Below, in pieces: positions 19,650-28,617 of a stretch of DNA of 64,000 nucleotides. The position numbers were made by a program, and so were the translations under genes. Numbering within the stretch: the stretch's first letter is position 1; each line of letters begins with the position of its first letter. The notes beneath the pieces were generated by a model that was given only the letters and a program-made list of their open reading frames with translations, did no database searches and had not been told where the DNA came from. This DNA comes from Blastomussa wellsi. Taxonomy: Eukaryota; Cnidaria; Anthozoa; Scleractinia; Plerogyridae. Location: assembly GCA_947652115.1 (NCBI GenBank), contig OX393570.1:12792950-12856949 (forward strand). The letters run 5' to 3'.

Positions 19650-20930
19650 CAGTGAAATGACAATCAGTTAAACATCTCACACGCCTAAGCGCGAGCGCTT
19701 CAAAGCACGAGTCCAAGTTGTGGCAAGAATACTACATTTTACAGCCAACTTCAATTACGATTCTTCATGAAAATGGCTTTGAAAAAGAAGCGAGGGCCAA
19801 CCTGATATGCTTCACGCGATCTCATTTGCTGATAGTTACGTTAAAAGCATAACATCATTTTTTATGCTTATATAGCTTCATCTAAACACTGTAAGTCAAA
19901 AATGGACGATTTATAAGTCAGTGATCTTTGACGAGAAGAAGACAGTCGCAGACAGAATCTTCCTATAAGCCCATAAACTACTTAAGTATAAGATCGCAGT
20001 AGGTACGCAGGTACGTATGACATCGCTACACCCCTGTGTAATCCCCCCAACCACGAGTTACTTACGAACTACAAGTTATTACTCTTCACTTAATTTTGTC
20101 GTATAAACCACACAGTGGACCTTCTAAAGCTGTCTGCAAAATTAATTGTTGGCAAAAGAGAAAGCGGGGTAGTTTCCTTGGTAATTGCATTTGGGTACTT
20201 TAAGTCATTCAAACAGCCATCATGTCAATTCCGTTCCCGCCCGTCTTCCCCCAACTTGTCTATTTAACAAAAATTCAATTTTTCCTTGTTTGTTTTTTTA
20301 ATAAACACTGGTAATAGTAAATTTTATGTAGAGTACCGTCTGCACAAAGCTGCGGTTCGGAAACAAATTAAACTTTTCTGCGCCGCTGTACGCTACTTTT
20401 AGAATTAAAAGGTCAGAAATGAGTTAAAAAAAAACATGAAAGTATTTGCATAGCACCCTAATTATATGGTGCATTTCAGTGGCAAATTGCTGAATTTGTT
20501 CTAATTCCACAATGCTTGAAATTTACCAAATATGGTACTCCTGTCCGCAAGCGCTAGTAGTGCAAAAAGCGTCAATGTGCCAAAAAAACTCCATTTCATT
20601 GCTCTAACTCCATTTGCTTTTAAAGGACAAATCTGAAATTTTTGTCAGTTATTGCTGTCATGGTGATGTTTGATTTGATTGTATTGATGATCTGTTTCTC
20701 GGGAAACTGTGTCAAAAACCCCTGCTGGAACATATGGTAAACCAGGAACTTTTGTAACATTCACATGTTTTAGACATGGCTGAAAAAAACAAAAAAAGAG
20801 GAAACCTTCAATTGACTTAATACTTTCTTCGTTAGATTACTAAAGACCTACTTCAAATCGTATTAAATTCTTGTCAAGTTTGGTTACATTAACGGTCACA
20901 ATAATTATTTGAATTTTGCTGTTTAAAAAA
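19650..20930. other. Non-coding stretch, nothing recognised
   Basis: AT-rich sequence with short motif-free ORFs. No repeat arms, RNA gene or exon borders could be supported. Confidence 0.4.
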
Positions 20931-20963
20931 TTGGGCTTTTTGTGAATCGTGGTTCTATTCATG

Positions 20964-21245
20964 GACACGAAAAGTCATACGGAGACGTGTTAGAGGGAAG
21001 GGAAAAGTCAGGGAATTTTGTAAAAGGTCAGGAAAAATGTTATATGTTTGGTAAAGTCAGTGAAAAGTCAGGAATTTTATTTCCTTTCAGTAAAACATGG
21101 TGTAACACGATTGATTTTAATACTGTTCTAGTGGCATGTACAGAAGCAGTAGTTTTGGTCAGTGGTTTCTGTTTCTTTAATTTTAATTATGTAATCTAAA
21201 GTCAGGGAAAATTGTTCAAAGGTCAGTTAAAAGTCAGGGAACTTT
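20964..21245. repeat. Degenerate AAAGTCAGGGAA-type minisatellite
   Basis: Several copies of 'AAAGTCA(G)GGAA' or 'AGGTCAGGAAAA' occur at about 20,966, 21,003, 21,028, 21,054, 21,063, 21,200, 21,220 and 21,231, with a unique gap at 21,080-21,195. The overlapping plus ORF is an artefact of the repeat. Confidence 0.55.
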
Positions 21246-21316
21246 TTAGTTTCTGAAATGTGGCAACCCTGTCTTGGTAATTATGTGGAAGAAAATGCAA
21301 TTGTCCTGCAATTGGC

Positions 21317-21540
21317 AGAATTCCTGGATTCAAGAGTGATGAAGTGAAAGTACTGCCCTCGAGCGAAACTAAAATGAGTGTCTGGCGATCGTACAGTTCG
21401 ACATGTGAAGCCTCAGGAGTTCAAGCTGTTTCTTACCGTAAATTTGCTGACTTCTGGCAACAAAACTTTTACGTGGAGCTAACCTTCCGGAACAAGAAAA
21501 ATCAGACTGCATTAGAACACACAGCAGGAAAAACAGTAAC
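21317..21540 (+). pseudogene. Transposase-like gene family fragment 1
   Basis: Plus frame: 'GRIPGFKSDEVKVLPSSETK', 'SVWRSYSSTCEASG' and 'AVSYRKFADFWQQNF'. This order is familiar from a multicopy cnidarian gene family that looks transposon-derived. The next expected section (a 'KP.TDLC.TCQ' motif) is not here but appears in a separate fragment at 43,318-43,560. Family name not certain. Confidence 0.35.
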
Positions 21541-22029
21541 CTTCAAAATATCTTTATTGGTTCCACGTCGATCTCTCTCATCTTTTCTGGCATCCATTGG
21601 CTTTTCAAATATCTGCATTCTTTGGTTTTTGCTTTTAGCTGCTTCTTTAAATCAGAAGCTGTGTCAAGGTCAGTCTGCTTGAACTCGCTAACATCATTCG
21701 GTGTTGTAGCAGTTTGTTGGCAGACATTTGGATCCTGGGTCTTAGCTTTCTTGGCAGATTTTCCATTCCCATTCTCTTTTCTGTTGTTCAGCTTAGAACA
21801 CTGCATATGGATGGTCAACTAATTCTTCATTGACTCTTCTTGAGTAGTGTTAAGAGCCGGTGTGGAGTTGGCTATTAATTTTGTTGACTCAGCTGGGAAA
21901 GATTGAACATGAAAATTCTTTGAAGAAGTGTCGTAGCGCACGATAAACTACTTGCAAATGAATTTCGTTCAAAAATGAATCACCACATTTTTAGAACACC
22001 AGAGACAAGCTCTAAGGTTGGTATAAAGT
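21541..22029. other. No supported gene; charged minus ORF of unknown origin
   Basis: A minus ORF (21,818-21,543) has a Lys/Gln/Asp-rich sequence with no motif. No splice context supports it as an exon. Confidence 0.3.
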
Positions 22030-22225
22030 TAAACGTTGTTGAATATTTTCTTCAAACTGGGTGCGGTGGCTTGAAATTCAACTGCTGAAACCGGCAGGAA
22101 ACTTAACTTTAAGGGAAGCCTCCACCGGAGCCGGCCACCGCTTCCAGAGCCTTTTTCATCTTGGCGCTCCAGTATTTTTTGTGTGAACCGAAGACATTGA
22201 CCAAATGCCCGGGCCCTGCCTTAAA
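22030..22225 (-). pseudogene. Virus-like P1, third (isolated) fragment
   Basis: Plus-strand sequence 'GAATATTTTCTTC' ... 'CTTGAAATTCAACTGCTG' ... 'AAGGGAAGCC' ... 'TTTTTCATC' ... 'CTCCAGTATTT' follows the order of the P1 N-terminus in copies A and B (14,180-14,350), with small deletions. Minus translation near the right end gives 'KKYWSAKMKKALE'. It shows that this element family exists elsewhere in the locus. Confidence 0.65.
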
Positions 22226-22480
22226 CTTATTGTCATTCAGTTTCACATGTCAGTGCTGCACAATGTCACAGAATGGTAACACAAAGAGGTTAAGGGTTGT
22301 GTCCATGTCACTTGTACCCCTTGGAAGGCCTCGCTGATGGAGTCAAACATCCAAACACCAAAAAAATGTTCTTTTTGTATGCAAATAAATGTAAATGGTG
22401 CTTTCATAATTACATTTTGATCTCAGTTTATCAGAATATTAGAGCAGTTCTTTGTAATACTTTGGTTTAATTTGTTGTAG
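22226..22480. other. Presumed SHIP-like gene intron, left of exon A
   Basis: Ends with a T-rich stretch and 'TTTAATTTGTTGTAG' at 22,466-22,480, the acceptor for exon A. No earlier SHIP exon (SH2 domain) was found in 1-22,225. Confidence 0.5.
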
Positions 22481-22583
22481 TCACGTGAGGTGTTCTGTCA
22501 ACTTGTCCAACAAATGAAGAATCAAAATTCCAAAAACATGGTGAAAAATCAAGTTTCCATTTTCATTGGGACATGGAACATGG
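22481..22583 (+). CDS. INPP5D/INPPL1: SHIP-like inositol 5-phosphatase, exon A (start of catalytic domain)
   Basis: The acceptor 'TTGTTGTAG' precedes the exon and the donor is 'GTAGGT' at 22,584. The 103-bp exon encodes 'CQLVQQMKNQNSKN', then 'VSIFIGTWNMG', the entry into the 5-phosphatase domain; TWNMG is the family's first signature. SHIP enzymes remove the 5-phosphate from PI(3,4,5)P3 at the inner plasma membrane. 'LVQQMKN' before the catalytic domain is typical of SHIP rather than OCRL or synaptojanin. It splices in frame (one base carried over) to exon B, 23 kb downstream. Confidence 0.85.
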
Positions 22584-22964
22584 GTAGGTATTAACATTAC
22601 TGATTTTTAAAGTATCTTATACCCTCATTGTTAGGTTCAAATTAAAGGCTTTAACCATGTATGCAGTAAGATCAAAAGAAAAAAGACACTGTGTAGTGCA
22701 AATGTTTATTAAGTAATTGAAAAATATTAAGATTAAATATGCGCCTTTAAACATTCTAAAAATCAGATAATGGTTTGTGATACCGGTTTCTTTCTTCAGG
22801 ATATCTTTACATTAGTAGCTACTATGAGATTTCGATTCCATCTCAGAACCCCACGCTTTTTCAAGTGGTGGGAGCCATTTTGTCACATGAATTAGCTGTA
22901 GGTGAATCACGTGAAAAAGCACTTTGGAGATTGCTGAGTGTTTGTATCCCTTATCCGTGTTTAA
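22584..22964. other. Intron sequence, nothing recognised
   Basis: AT-rich intron between exon A and the Penelope-like element. No motif or repeat supported. Confidence 0.4.
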
Positions 22965-23250
22965 AGTGGGGGGCCTGGCATGCAATTTCAATGGCTTCTA
23001 ATATTCTTCTTTTGTAAGGGTCTTCATCTCTTCGCTAGTACTGAAGAAGTAATTAAGAATTAAGTAATTTCCAGCAAGTGTCTATGTGTTTCAGGTGATC
23101 TCCAACTGCGGTTGTCGATGATCTTGTGACATTGTTGTGTTCCTTGAACTTTGCACCAAAGGGTCTTGCTGTCTCACTGGTGTAGTTCTTGTCGCAAACC
23201 TTGCACTCGATCTTGTACACTAATCTGCATTTCTTTTCTATGGGCATTGG
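22965..23250 (-). pseudogene. PLE1 GIY-YIG endonuclease domain
   Basis: 'CRLVYKIECKVCDKNYTSET', then 'FGAKFKEHNN', and after breaks 'EAIEIACQAP'. The family Tyr-Ile-Gly is changed to Tyr-Thr-Ser, removing the second half of the signature, so the nuclease is unlikely to work. A sister copy with intact 'NYIGET' lies inverted at 26,755-27,100. Confidence 0.8.
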
Positions 23251-23327
23251 AAAAACTTTTAGTTGTACCAGCTGTTGGTGAATGGTATGAAAATTAAGGC
23301 TTGTGATGTGTATTGACCTCTTGTTTT

Positions 23328-23923
23328 TTAGGGCTGGTGTGAGTCATTCAGACATGCCTTACACATAGCGAAGAGGGACACTGAGATTGGACCCCCTTTC
23401 TTTGTTCCATTTTTGAGCTTTTGGGTGGCCCTAAGGGGGGTTTTCAACATCCAGTGCTTGCAGTTGTTATTGAGAAGCACTGATTTCAAGTGTTCCTTTA
23501 TTTCATTTTCTTCATCCTCTTCTTCTGTAATGATTGTCTGAGTCCGGTGGAACAGAGTTCTCATGGCCAACCATTTATGTTCTAAATGGTGGTTTGAGTA
23601 GAAGTTTAAATAGAGGTTTGTGTGGGTAGGCTTCCTGTAGATTGTGAGTTTGTTATTCTGTCATCCTTGATGTGGACACAAGTGTCTAGGAAAGGTAGTT
23701 TCCCATTGGTTTCCGGTTCACGGGTGAACTGAATGTTTGGATCTCTAGAATTGAGGTGTTCCGTGTCAGTAGACTGTTCACAGGCTGCTATTTTTTCGTA
23801 TTTTTCCTCGATCGATGAATGCAGTGAATGAATCGCAAGAGAACTGGACTCTAGTGCAAAACACGGTTTGTAGCAGTTGTCATCACTTGAAACCTGTTGT
23901 GATATTTTGATGGATTGGCTCAT
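23328..23923 (-). pseudogene. PLE1 RT C-terminus and connector
   Basis: The segment 23,923-23,606 contains '[16 protein letters not shown]' and '[15 protein letters not shown]', the conserved post-palm region. 23,570-23,328 carries the connector ('TLFHRTQTIITEEEDEENEI') and 'CKACLNDSHQP'. The two ORFs are consecutive parts of one gene separated by a frameshift near 23,600. Confidence 0.75.
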
Positions 23924-23934
23924 AGATTCCTGCC

Positions 23935-24365
23935 TGGAAAGATTCTGTCATGTTTTGTCACTCAAAGATGAACAGAAAGACGCTGTCAAACATCTTGTTC
24001 AGTCAAAGAATGTCATGGCGATTCTGCCAACTGGCTTCTGAAAAAGTCTCGTTTATCAGCTCTTCTCAAAGGTCAAGGTGTTAAAACTTCATTGGAATGT
24101 TGTTGTTCTCATGGTTTCCCTGCTCAAGAGTATAATGAATGAACAAATTCAAGAGATGGAAGAACTGGGCATTCCTGCCATCGTTTTGTCAACAAATGAT
24201 GCAAAGGTGCTTCAGTTGATTGTGAAAGTTAAGTTTAGTTTTTGGAACAGTGGAGGACTTTCTGGATACAAAATTTCAGAATATTTTGAATAAAGAGTAG
24301 TCTCCCTTGCATGATTGTGTCTTGCTCCTTGTAGTTGACGATTGCCACGCCATAGAGACTTGGTA
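23935..24365 (+). pseudogene. RecQ-like DNA helicase fragment
   Basis: Plus strand: 'LKDEQKDAVKHLVQSKNVMA' followed by 'ILPTGF', a stop, and 'KSLVYQLFSK' (motif I with TGA in place of the Gly codon), then 'KSIMNEQIQEMEELGIPAIV' (motif Ia region) and 'LLVVDDCHAIETW' at 24,325-24,365 (motif II, DEAH changed to DDCH). The order is that of RecQ-family superfamily-2 helicases. The piece sits inside PLE1 on the opposite strand. It may be a captured host fragment or part of another element. Confidence 0.6.
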
Positions 24366-24385
24366 AGATTTAGTTTAAGTCTTAT

Positions 24386-24748
24386 TACAGTGGAATCCCC
24401 ATTTCTCCAACCCTCGATTTCTCGAAAATCCCGATAACTCGAACTTATTTTGGCTCCTGTGGAACAAACTGACCCTCGATAACTCGAACCTGCGAAAATT
24501 TCGAAACCACTTAGTGTCAATGTCAATTACATTCACTTTTTTCATGCTACATATGTTCTGTTATGTTCCATTTTTGTTTTTTTAAGTGCGTTTTGTTTGT
24601 AAATAAAGGTCAAGATCTACTGTACATTTGAACACTTACTCATAATCAAACAATACCCGGCCAATTAAGCATAATTTGATACCACCTTCGATTTCTCGAA
24701 CCAATTTGAGTTTCCCCTGGAGGTTCGAGAAATCGTGATTCCACTGTA
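24386..24748. mobile_element. pogo/Tigger-like MITE with terminal inverted repeats and TA duplication
   Basis: Begins 'TACAGTGGAATCCCC' and ends 'GTGATTCCACTGTA'. The inner parts of the repeats ('CCTCGATTTCTCGAA' and 'TTCGAGAAATC') are also inverted. It is flanked by TA, is 363 bp long, and has no transposase. The 'CAGTGGAATC' ends and TA target fit non-autonomous Tc1/mariner-pogo elements. Confidence 0.8.
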
Positions 24749-24929
24749 TTAAAATATCCTGTCTTATAACGAATACTTATGAGTACAGTATTCACAGTTT
24801 TTTAGATATCATAGTGATAAATCCTATCAACCGCCACTGTTCTATTTTTTTCTTTCACTAACTCCCCGCCCACACCCCCTGGCCCTTTTTCATTCACTTC
24901 GCCTGCTGTTTTTTTTGCTCGCACACATG

Positions 24930-25498
24930 CTTTTTTTTTAAAAAAATAGAGTGGCTGTGAACAGTCTACTGTGGAAGTGCCCACATCTTTTTCATGCAGC
25001 TTGGCAAAGGTGTCATCCACGTATCTGTACCATATCTCTTGCACTTAGAGGAAGGCAGATGGAGCTTCATGGTCAAAATGTTCCATGAAGAGGTTGGCAA
25101 TTATGGGGGATACTGGAGAACCCATTGCGCATCCCCCGATTTGCTTGTAAAACGTCCCTTTGTATACAAAGTGTGTGGCTGAGAGAAAGAATTCGAAATG
25201 TTTGATGATCTGTTTCAATGTGAGCATGGTTTTGTCTTCCTAAGTGTCCACATTTTCTAATTTGTGTTTCACACATTGGATTACGTTGGGTACAGGAACG
25301 CTGGTAAACAGAGCAGATGCATCATAAGACACTAGTTTCTGGCCCAGGGTTACAGAGAGATCTTTTATTTCACTGGCAAAATTCGAACTGTTCACATGCA
25401 TGGTGAGGGGAGTCTCTAACCAAGGGAGTTAAGATGTCTGCTAGATACTTGTCAGTGGGGTGTGAAATGCTGCCAATGTTCAAGACTATGGGCCTTAA
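24930..25498 (-). pseudogene. PLE1 reverse transcriptase fingers and palm
   Basis: 'LRPIVLNIGS' and 'DKYLADILTPLVRDSPHH' (25,498-25,395), then after frame changes 'GGCAMGSPVSPIIANLFMEH' and the catalytic 'IWYRYVDDTFAKLHEKDV' (about 25,030-24,980). YVDD supplies the metal-binding Asp pair. Stops precede the catalytic box. Confidence 0.85.
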
Positions 25499-25518
25499 GT
25501 TTACTTCCCACCTTCGCA

Positions 25519-25970
25519 GGTGTCCTTTGGGAAAAAAATTGCATGCATGCTAGTTTCAATAAACCCTAAAAAACTATACATCCAAAGAAAGTTTAATAAA
25601 TGAAGTTTACGATAAAAATATAGTTTAAGTGATTTTTCCTTTTAGTAAGTGTCGGGAGCCGGTAAGACATGAAACAACCGAGGTTTCTTCTGTTGAAGTT
25701 ATAGGGTATGTAGATTTGACAGATTTTCATGAAATTTCACCAAAACCTTCCAGGAATAATGACCAACGAAAGTTTGTTGGGTAATTCTGATATTTGAAAT
25801 AGTTTTCCCACGACATCCATTTACGTTTCATGTCTTACTAAAAGGAAAAATCACTTAAACTATATTTTTATCGTAAACTCCAGTTATTAAGCCTTCTTCT
25901 GATGTATAGCTTGTTAGGATTTTATTGAAACTAGTGTGCATACAAATTTTTCCCAAAGGACACCCGTGAA
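25519..25970. repeat. Long palindrome, arms about 150 bp
   Basis: The left arm (about 25,519-25,672) and right arm (about 25,824-25,970) are reverse complements with few differences; landmarks are 'GTGTCCTTTGGGAAAAA', 'TAGTTTCAATAAA' and 'TTTACGATAAAAATATAG'. The left arm has a small insertion near 25,650. Spacer about 150 bp. Confidence 0.85.
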
Positions 25971-26082
25971 GACATGGCGTTAAATACAGGAATGGCTCCG
26001 GGACAGTTATATTTTTTTAGACTTTGATTTTTTTGTCTAATAAAGAGAAAAAACAAAGTCAATTATAAAAGCACAGAGGTGG

Positions 26083-26160
26083 AATCGATCCCGGGTCACT
26101 CGGATCACGAGCTATTCCCACTAACCAATACACTGCCGAGGCCCGGCTGCCAAACACTGA
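26083..26160 (-). repeat. tRNA-derived SINE fragment
   Basis: On the minus strand, 'TGGTTAGTGGGAATAGC' resembles an A box and 'GGGATCGATTCC' a B box of RNA polymerase III promoters, spaced as in tRNA-derived SINEs. The tRNA fold looks degraded, so it is not called a tRNA gene. Confidence 0.45.
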
Positions 26161-26214
26161 AATTTTTAAGAATTTATCGTGTTACCCTTAACCATTCTTG
26201 AGAGCTAACCACAT

Positions 26215-26360
26215 AACCTGAGTGCTATAGTAGGCTAACCAGCTTGCTTAATAGGTTAAACGCATTGCTCAGTAGGCTAACCAGATTGCTTAGTAGGCTA
26301 ACTGCAGTGTTATAATAGGCTAACCAGGGTGATTTTGTAGTCTAATTTAGCTAACCAAAC
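26215..26360. repeat. Minisatellite, unit about 29 bp (TAGGCTAACCAG)
   Basis: About five imperfect units based on 'TAGGCTAACCAGATTGCTTAG' (about 26,230, 26,257, 26,271, 26,295 and 26,317). Lies near the right end of the TIR element. Confidence 0.65.
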
Positions 26361-26433
26361 TTGTTCCCAGTGCATTCTGTGCCAGGAGCCATTCCTGTAA
26401 TTAAGTGCTACTCCCGTGAAGGTGGGAAGTAAC

Positions 26434-26760
26434 CTTAATGGTAGGTCTTTCTTGTGAATCTATGGAAGCCCATAAAACTTGGCACCCCCTCTTTGGTTGG
26501 ATATAATTTCAAGTACATCATTTTTGATAAACCCTGGGTTCTTCTGCATTCTTTCAAAAGGTTTTTATAACAAGTTCTTCTATTAGCTGAGTGGTCAGGT
26601 CATTGTTAAGAATGGATTAAGTGTTCTTTTTCACTTTGGTGTCATAGTCAGTGGAATCCATAATTATTGTGCATCTGCCTTTGTCATCTCAAAGAATGTA
26701 CATGTTTTTGTTGGATTTTAAGGATCTTAGCGTTTCTAATTCCACACTGGATATATTGCA
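26434..26760 (-). pseudogene. PLE1 reverse transcriptase N-terminal part
   Basis: Minus translation gives 'LETLRSLKSNKNMYILRDDK' and 'GRCTIIMDSTDYD' (about 26,740-26,650), and at the end 'KFYGLP', a stop and 'IHKKDLPLR' (26,480-26,434). These are the conserved pre-palm blocks that normally run straight into 'PIV'. Confidence 0.75.
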
Positions 26761-27110
26761 CCCGAAAGACCCAACACCCATAGAAGAGAAATGTGGAGTA
26801 GTGTACAAGCCGAGAGATCGAGTGCGAGGATAATAACGAGAACTACATTGGTGAGACGGCAACACCCTTTGGTGCGAGGTTCAAGGAACACAACAATGTC
26901 ACAAGATTATCAACAACCACAGTTGGAGGTCATCTGAAAGACACAGGACATTCACGGGAAATCACTTCTTCGATACTAGCAAGAGAAGGAACTTACAAAA
27001 GAAGAATACATGAAGCCATTGAAATTGCATGCCAGGCCCCCACTTTAAACAAGGACAAGGCATATGAACTCCCAGTGATCTGCAAAGGTGTTTTGTCACG
27101 TACCTAATTC
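26755..27110 (+). pseudogene. PLE2 GIY-YIG endonuclease end, inverted against PLE1
   Basis: Plus strand: 'PIEEKCGVVYK', then after two stops 'ENYIGETATPFGARFKEHNN', 'TVGGHLKDTGHSREI' and 'RRIHEAIEIACQAP'. It matches the GIY-YIG end of PLE1 but keeps YIG. It starts where PLE1's RT begins, giving a head-to-head junction of two related copies. It is followed by an (AAT)n run. Confidence 0.75.
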
Positions 27111-27137
27111 ATTATCACCCACCACTCATTCATGTGA

Positions 27138-27138
27138 C

Positions 27139-27198
<60 letters not shown>
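27138..27198. repeat. (AAT)n microsatellite, about 20 units
   Basis: Uninterrupted AAT repeats directly after the PLE2 3' end. Poly-Tyr, poly-Ile and poly-Leu ORFs over it are artefacts. Confidence 0.97.
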
Positions 27199-27199
<1 letters not shown>

Positions 27200-28617
27200 G
27201 GAAATTATGCAATAAATATGCAAATGGTTTTCTTCCTTCTCCATAGTAAACTTGATGTTTGGGTGTTGGCTGTTGGCAGGTTGGGGTGCGGAGAGTTTGT
27301 TCTCCACCGTTGCCCGCGTGTTTGATACGGTCTTGTAGTCCATGAGCCAGATCCTGTAAAGTGGCCAAAAATTGATTTTTGTTTCACCCCCCATGGGACA
27401 CAGTTACTTTGGTATCAAATTAAAGCTTATGGTCTATACTTTACTAACATGCTTGTTGCTATTCATGTAACCTGTGCTTACCCGAGAAATTTGACCATTT
27501 CTGAGGGGGGATGGGTTGGGGCATTTTGACCTCTGAGTATTCTTGATATAATAACATGATTTATAATTTCAACATGCTCAACAATTTGAACTCAAATTCA
27601 TTGAAGAACTTGCATTTTAGACCACTCCATATAATATTTAAAAGGAATTGTGTATTTTCATGTTACTATGGAAATGGTTGCCATGGAGATATTTGGTGAG
27701 ATAAAGATTTGCATATTTTTGGCACATTTTAGTCGGAAAAGGTGATTAATTTTCATAGTCTTCTCATATTTTGCTCTGGATTGTTTAATTATGTATAGAA
27801 CAAAGTCGTTCCAAGTGAAAAAAATTAAACATCACATTTTAATTGCAATTTTAAGGACTAAGTGACCATAGTTTTAGGGTTGTGAAGAAGACAAGGACTT
27901 TGTTGAAATTGTGAAAACCTGCCTTTTGCCAATTTCTAGCTTATATCTGACAAAATGTGCAGCAATTGTGACACGCCTGTAGAACAACAACTAGTAGATT
28001 CCACATCTCATTGTTTTGTTTCCATGGCAATGCCCTGTTGCCATGGTAACAGATGCTAAGAAAGCATTTAAACATCCGTCAAATACTCATGAAATTGGTT
28101 TTGAACAGTAACTGAAAACACTTAAAATTGCTTTCAACTTGCTGAAGAACTTTATCACTGTTAACGTTGTCCAGTTAATATTTTTTACACCATTGCTACT
28201 GCAGTGCAATTGTTTTACTTGAGTGAACAAAGTTAAAACTTTGCAGCATTTCTATTGACATTGTCTCTTTTGAGTTAAGTAATGACAAATGAAAAATTCC
28301 ACAACTTTTTGAAACATTAGGTAACAAAACGTTACTATACTTCATTTGTAAACACATGAAAAATTTTGAACCAGTTAGTCTTCAGTGACTTCTAGTTCCT
28401 TTCTCAGATTGATATTCTTACACTCCTGTTATCTTGCTTAGCAGCCATGGAACACTTAAATGTTGCTAACATTTCCACTGGAAATACAGTAATAGCCCGC
28501 GTTCAAGAACCTGGGTTTTAAGAACCTGTTAGGCTAAAATTTTTATTTTGGTTCCTGTCAGTGGGGTTGCTATAAAAGTGTACAGGTAGAAACTGCTGAA
28601 TTAAGGTCATCATCTAT
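27199..28617. other. Non-coding intron sequence; two X-box-like motifs
   Basis: No gene found. It contains 'GTTGCCATGGTAAC' (28,037-28,050), a near-perfect RFX-type X-box palindrome, and a related 'GTTGCCATGGAGAT' (27,677-27,690). Confidence 0.45.

Larger units (their letters stand above)
25499..26433. mobile_element. 935-bp non-autonomous TIR DNA element inside PLE1
   Basis: Termini 'GTTTACTTCCCACCTTCGC' and 'GTGAAGGTGGGAAGTAAC' are inverted, allowing one gap. The flanking 5-bp direct repeats CTTAA (25,494-25,498 and 26,434-26,438) look like a target duplication. It splits the PLE reading frame exactly at the RT 'LPLR / PIVLNIG' motif. Inside are a 150-bp-arm palindrome, a tRNA-like SINE piece and a 29-bp minisatellite. 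Confidence 0.75.
22965..26760 (-). mobile_element. Penelope-like element (PLE1), minus strand, interrupted by two insertions
   Basis: Reading downward from 26,760: RT N-terminal part (26,760-26,434), a TIR element (25,499-26,433), RT fingers and palm (25,498-24,930), a foreign block (about 23,935-24,790: helicase fragment and pogo-like MITE), RT C-terminal part and connector (23,923-23,328), and a GIY-YIG endonuclease end (23,250-22,965). RT followed by GIY-YIG defines Penelope-like elements, which reverse transcribe after GIY-YIG cleavage. Many stops and frameshifts: inactive. Confidence 0.85.

Noticed and set aside
25519..25970. Palindrome as a second copy of the 10.7-kb palindrome
   Set aside because: The arm sequences are unrelated and it lies inside a separate TIR element with its own CTTAA duplication.
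27104..27394. ORFs rich in Tyr, Ile or Leu over 27.1-27.4 kb
   Set aside because: They translate the (AAT)n microsatellite in different frames.
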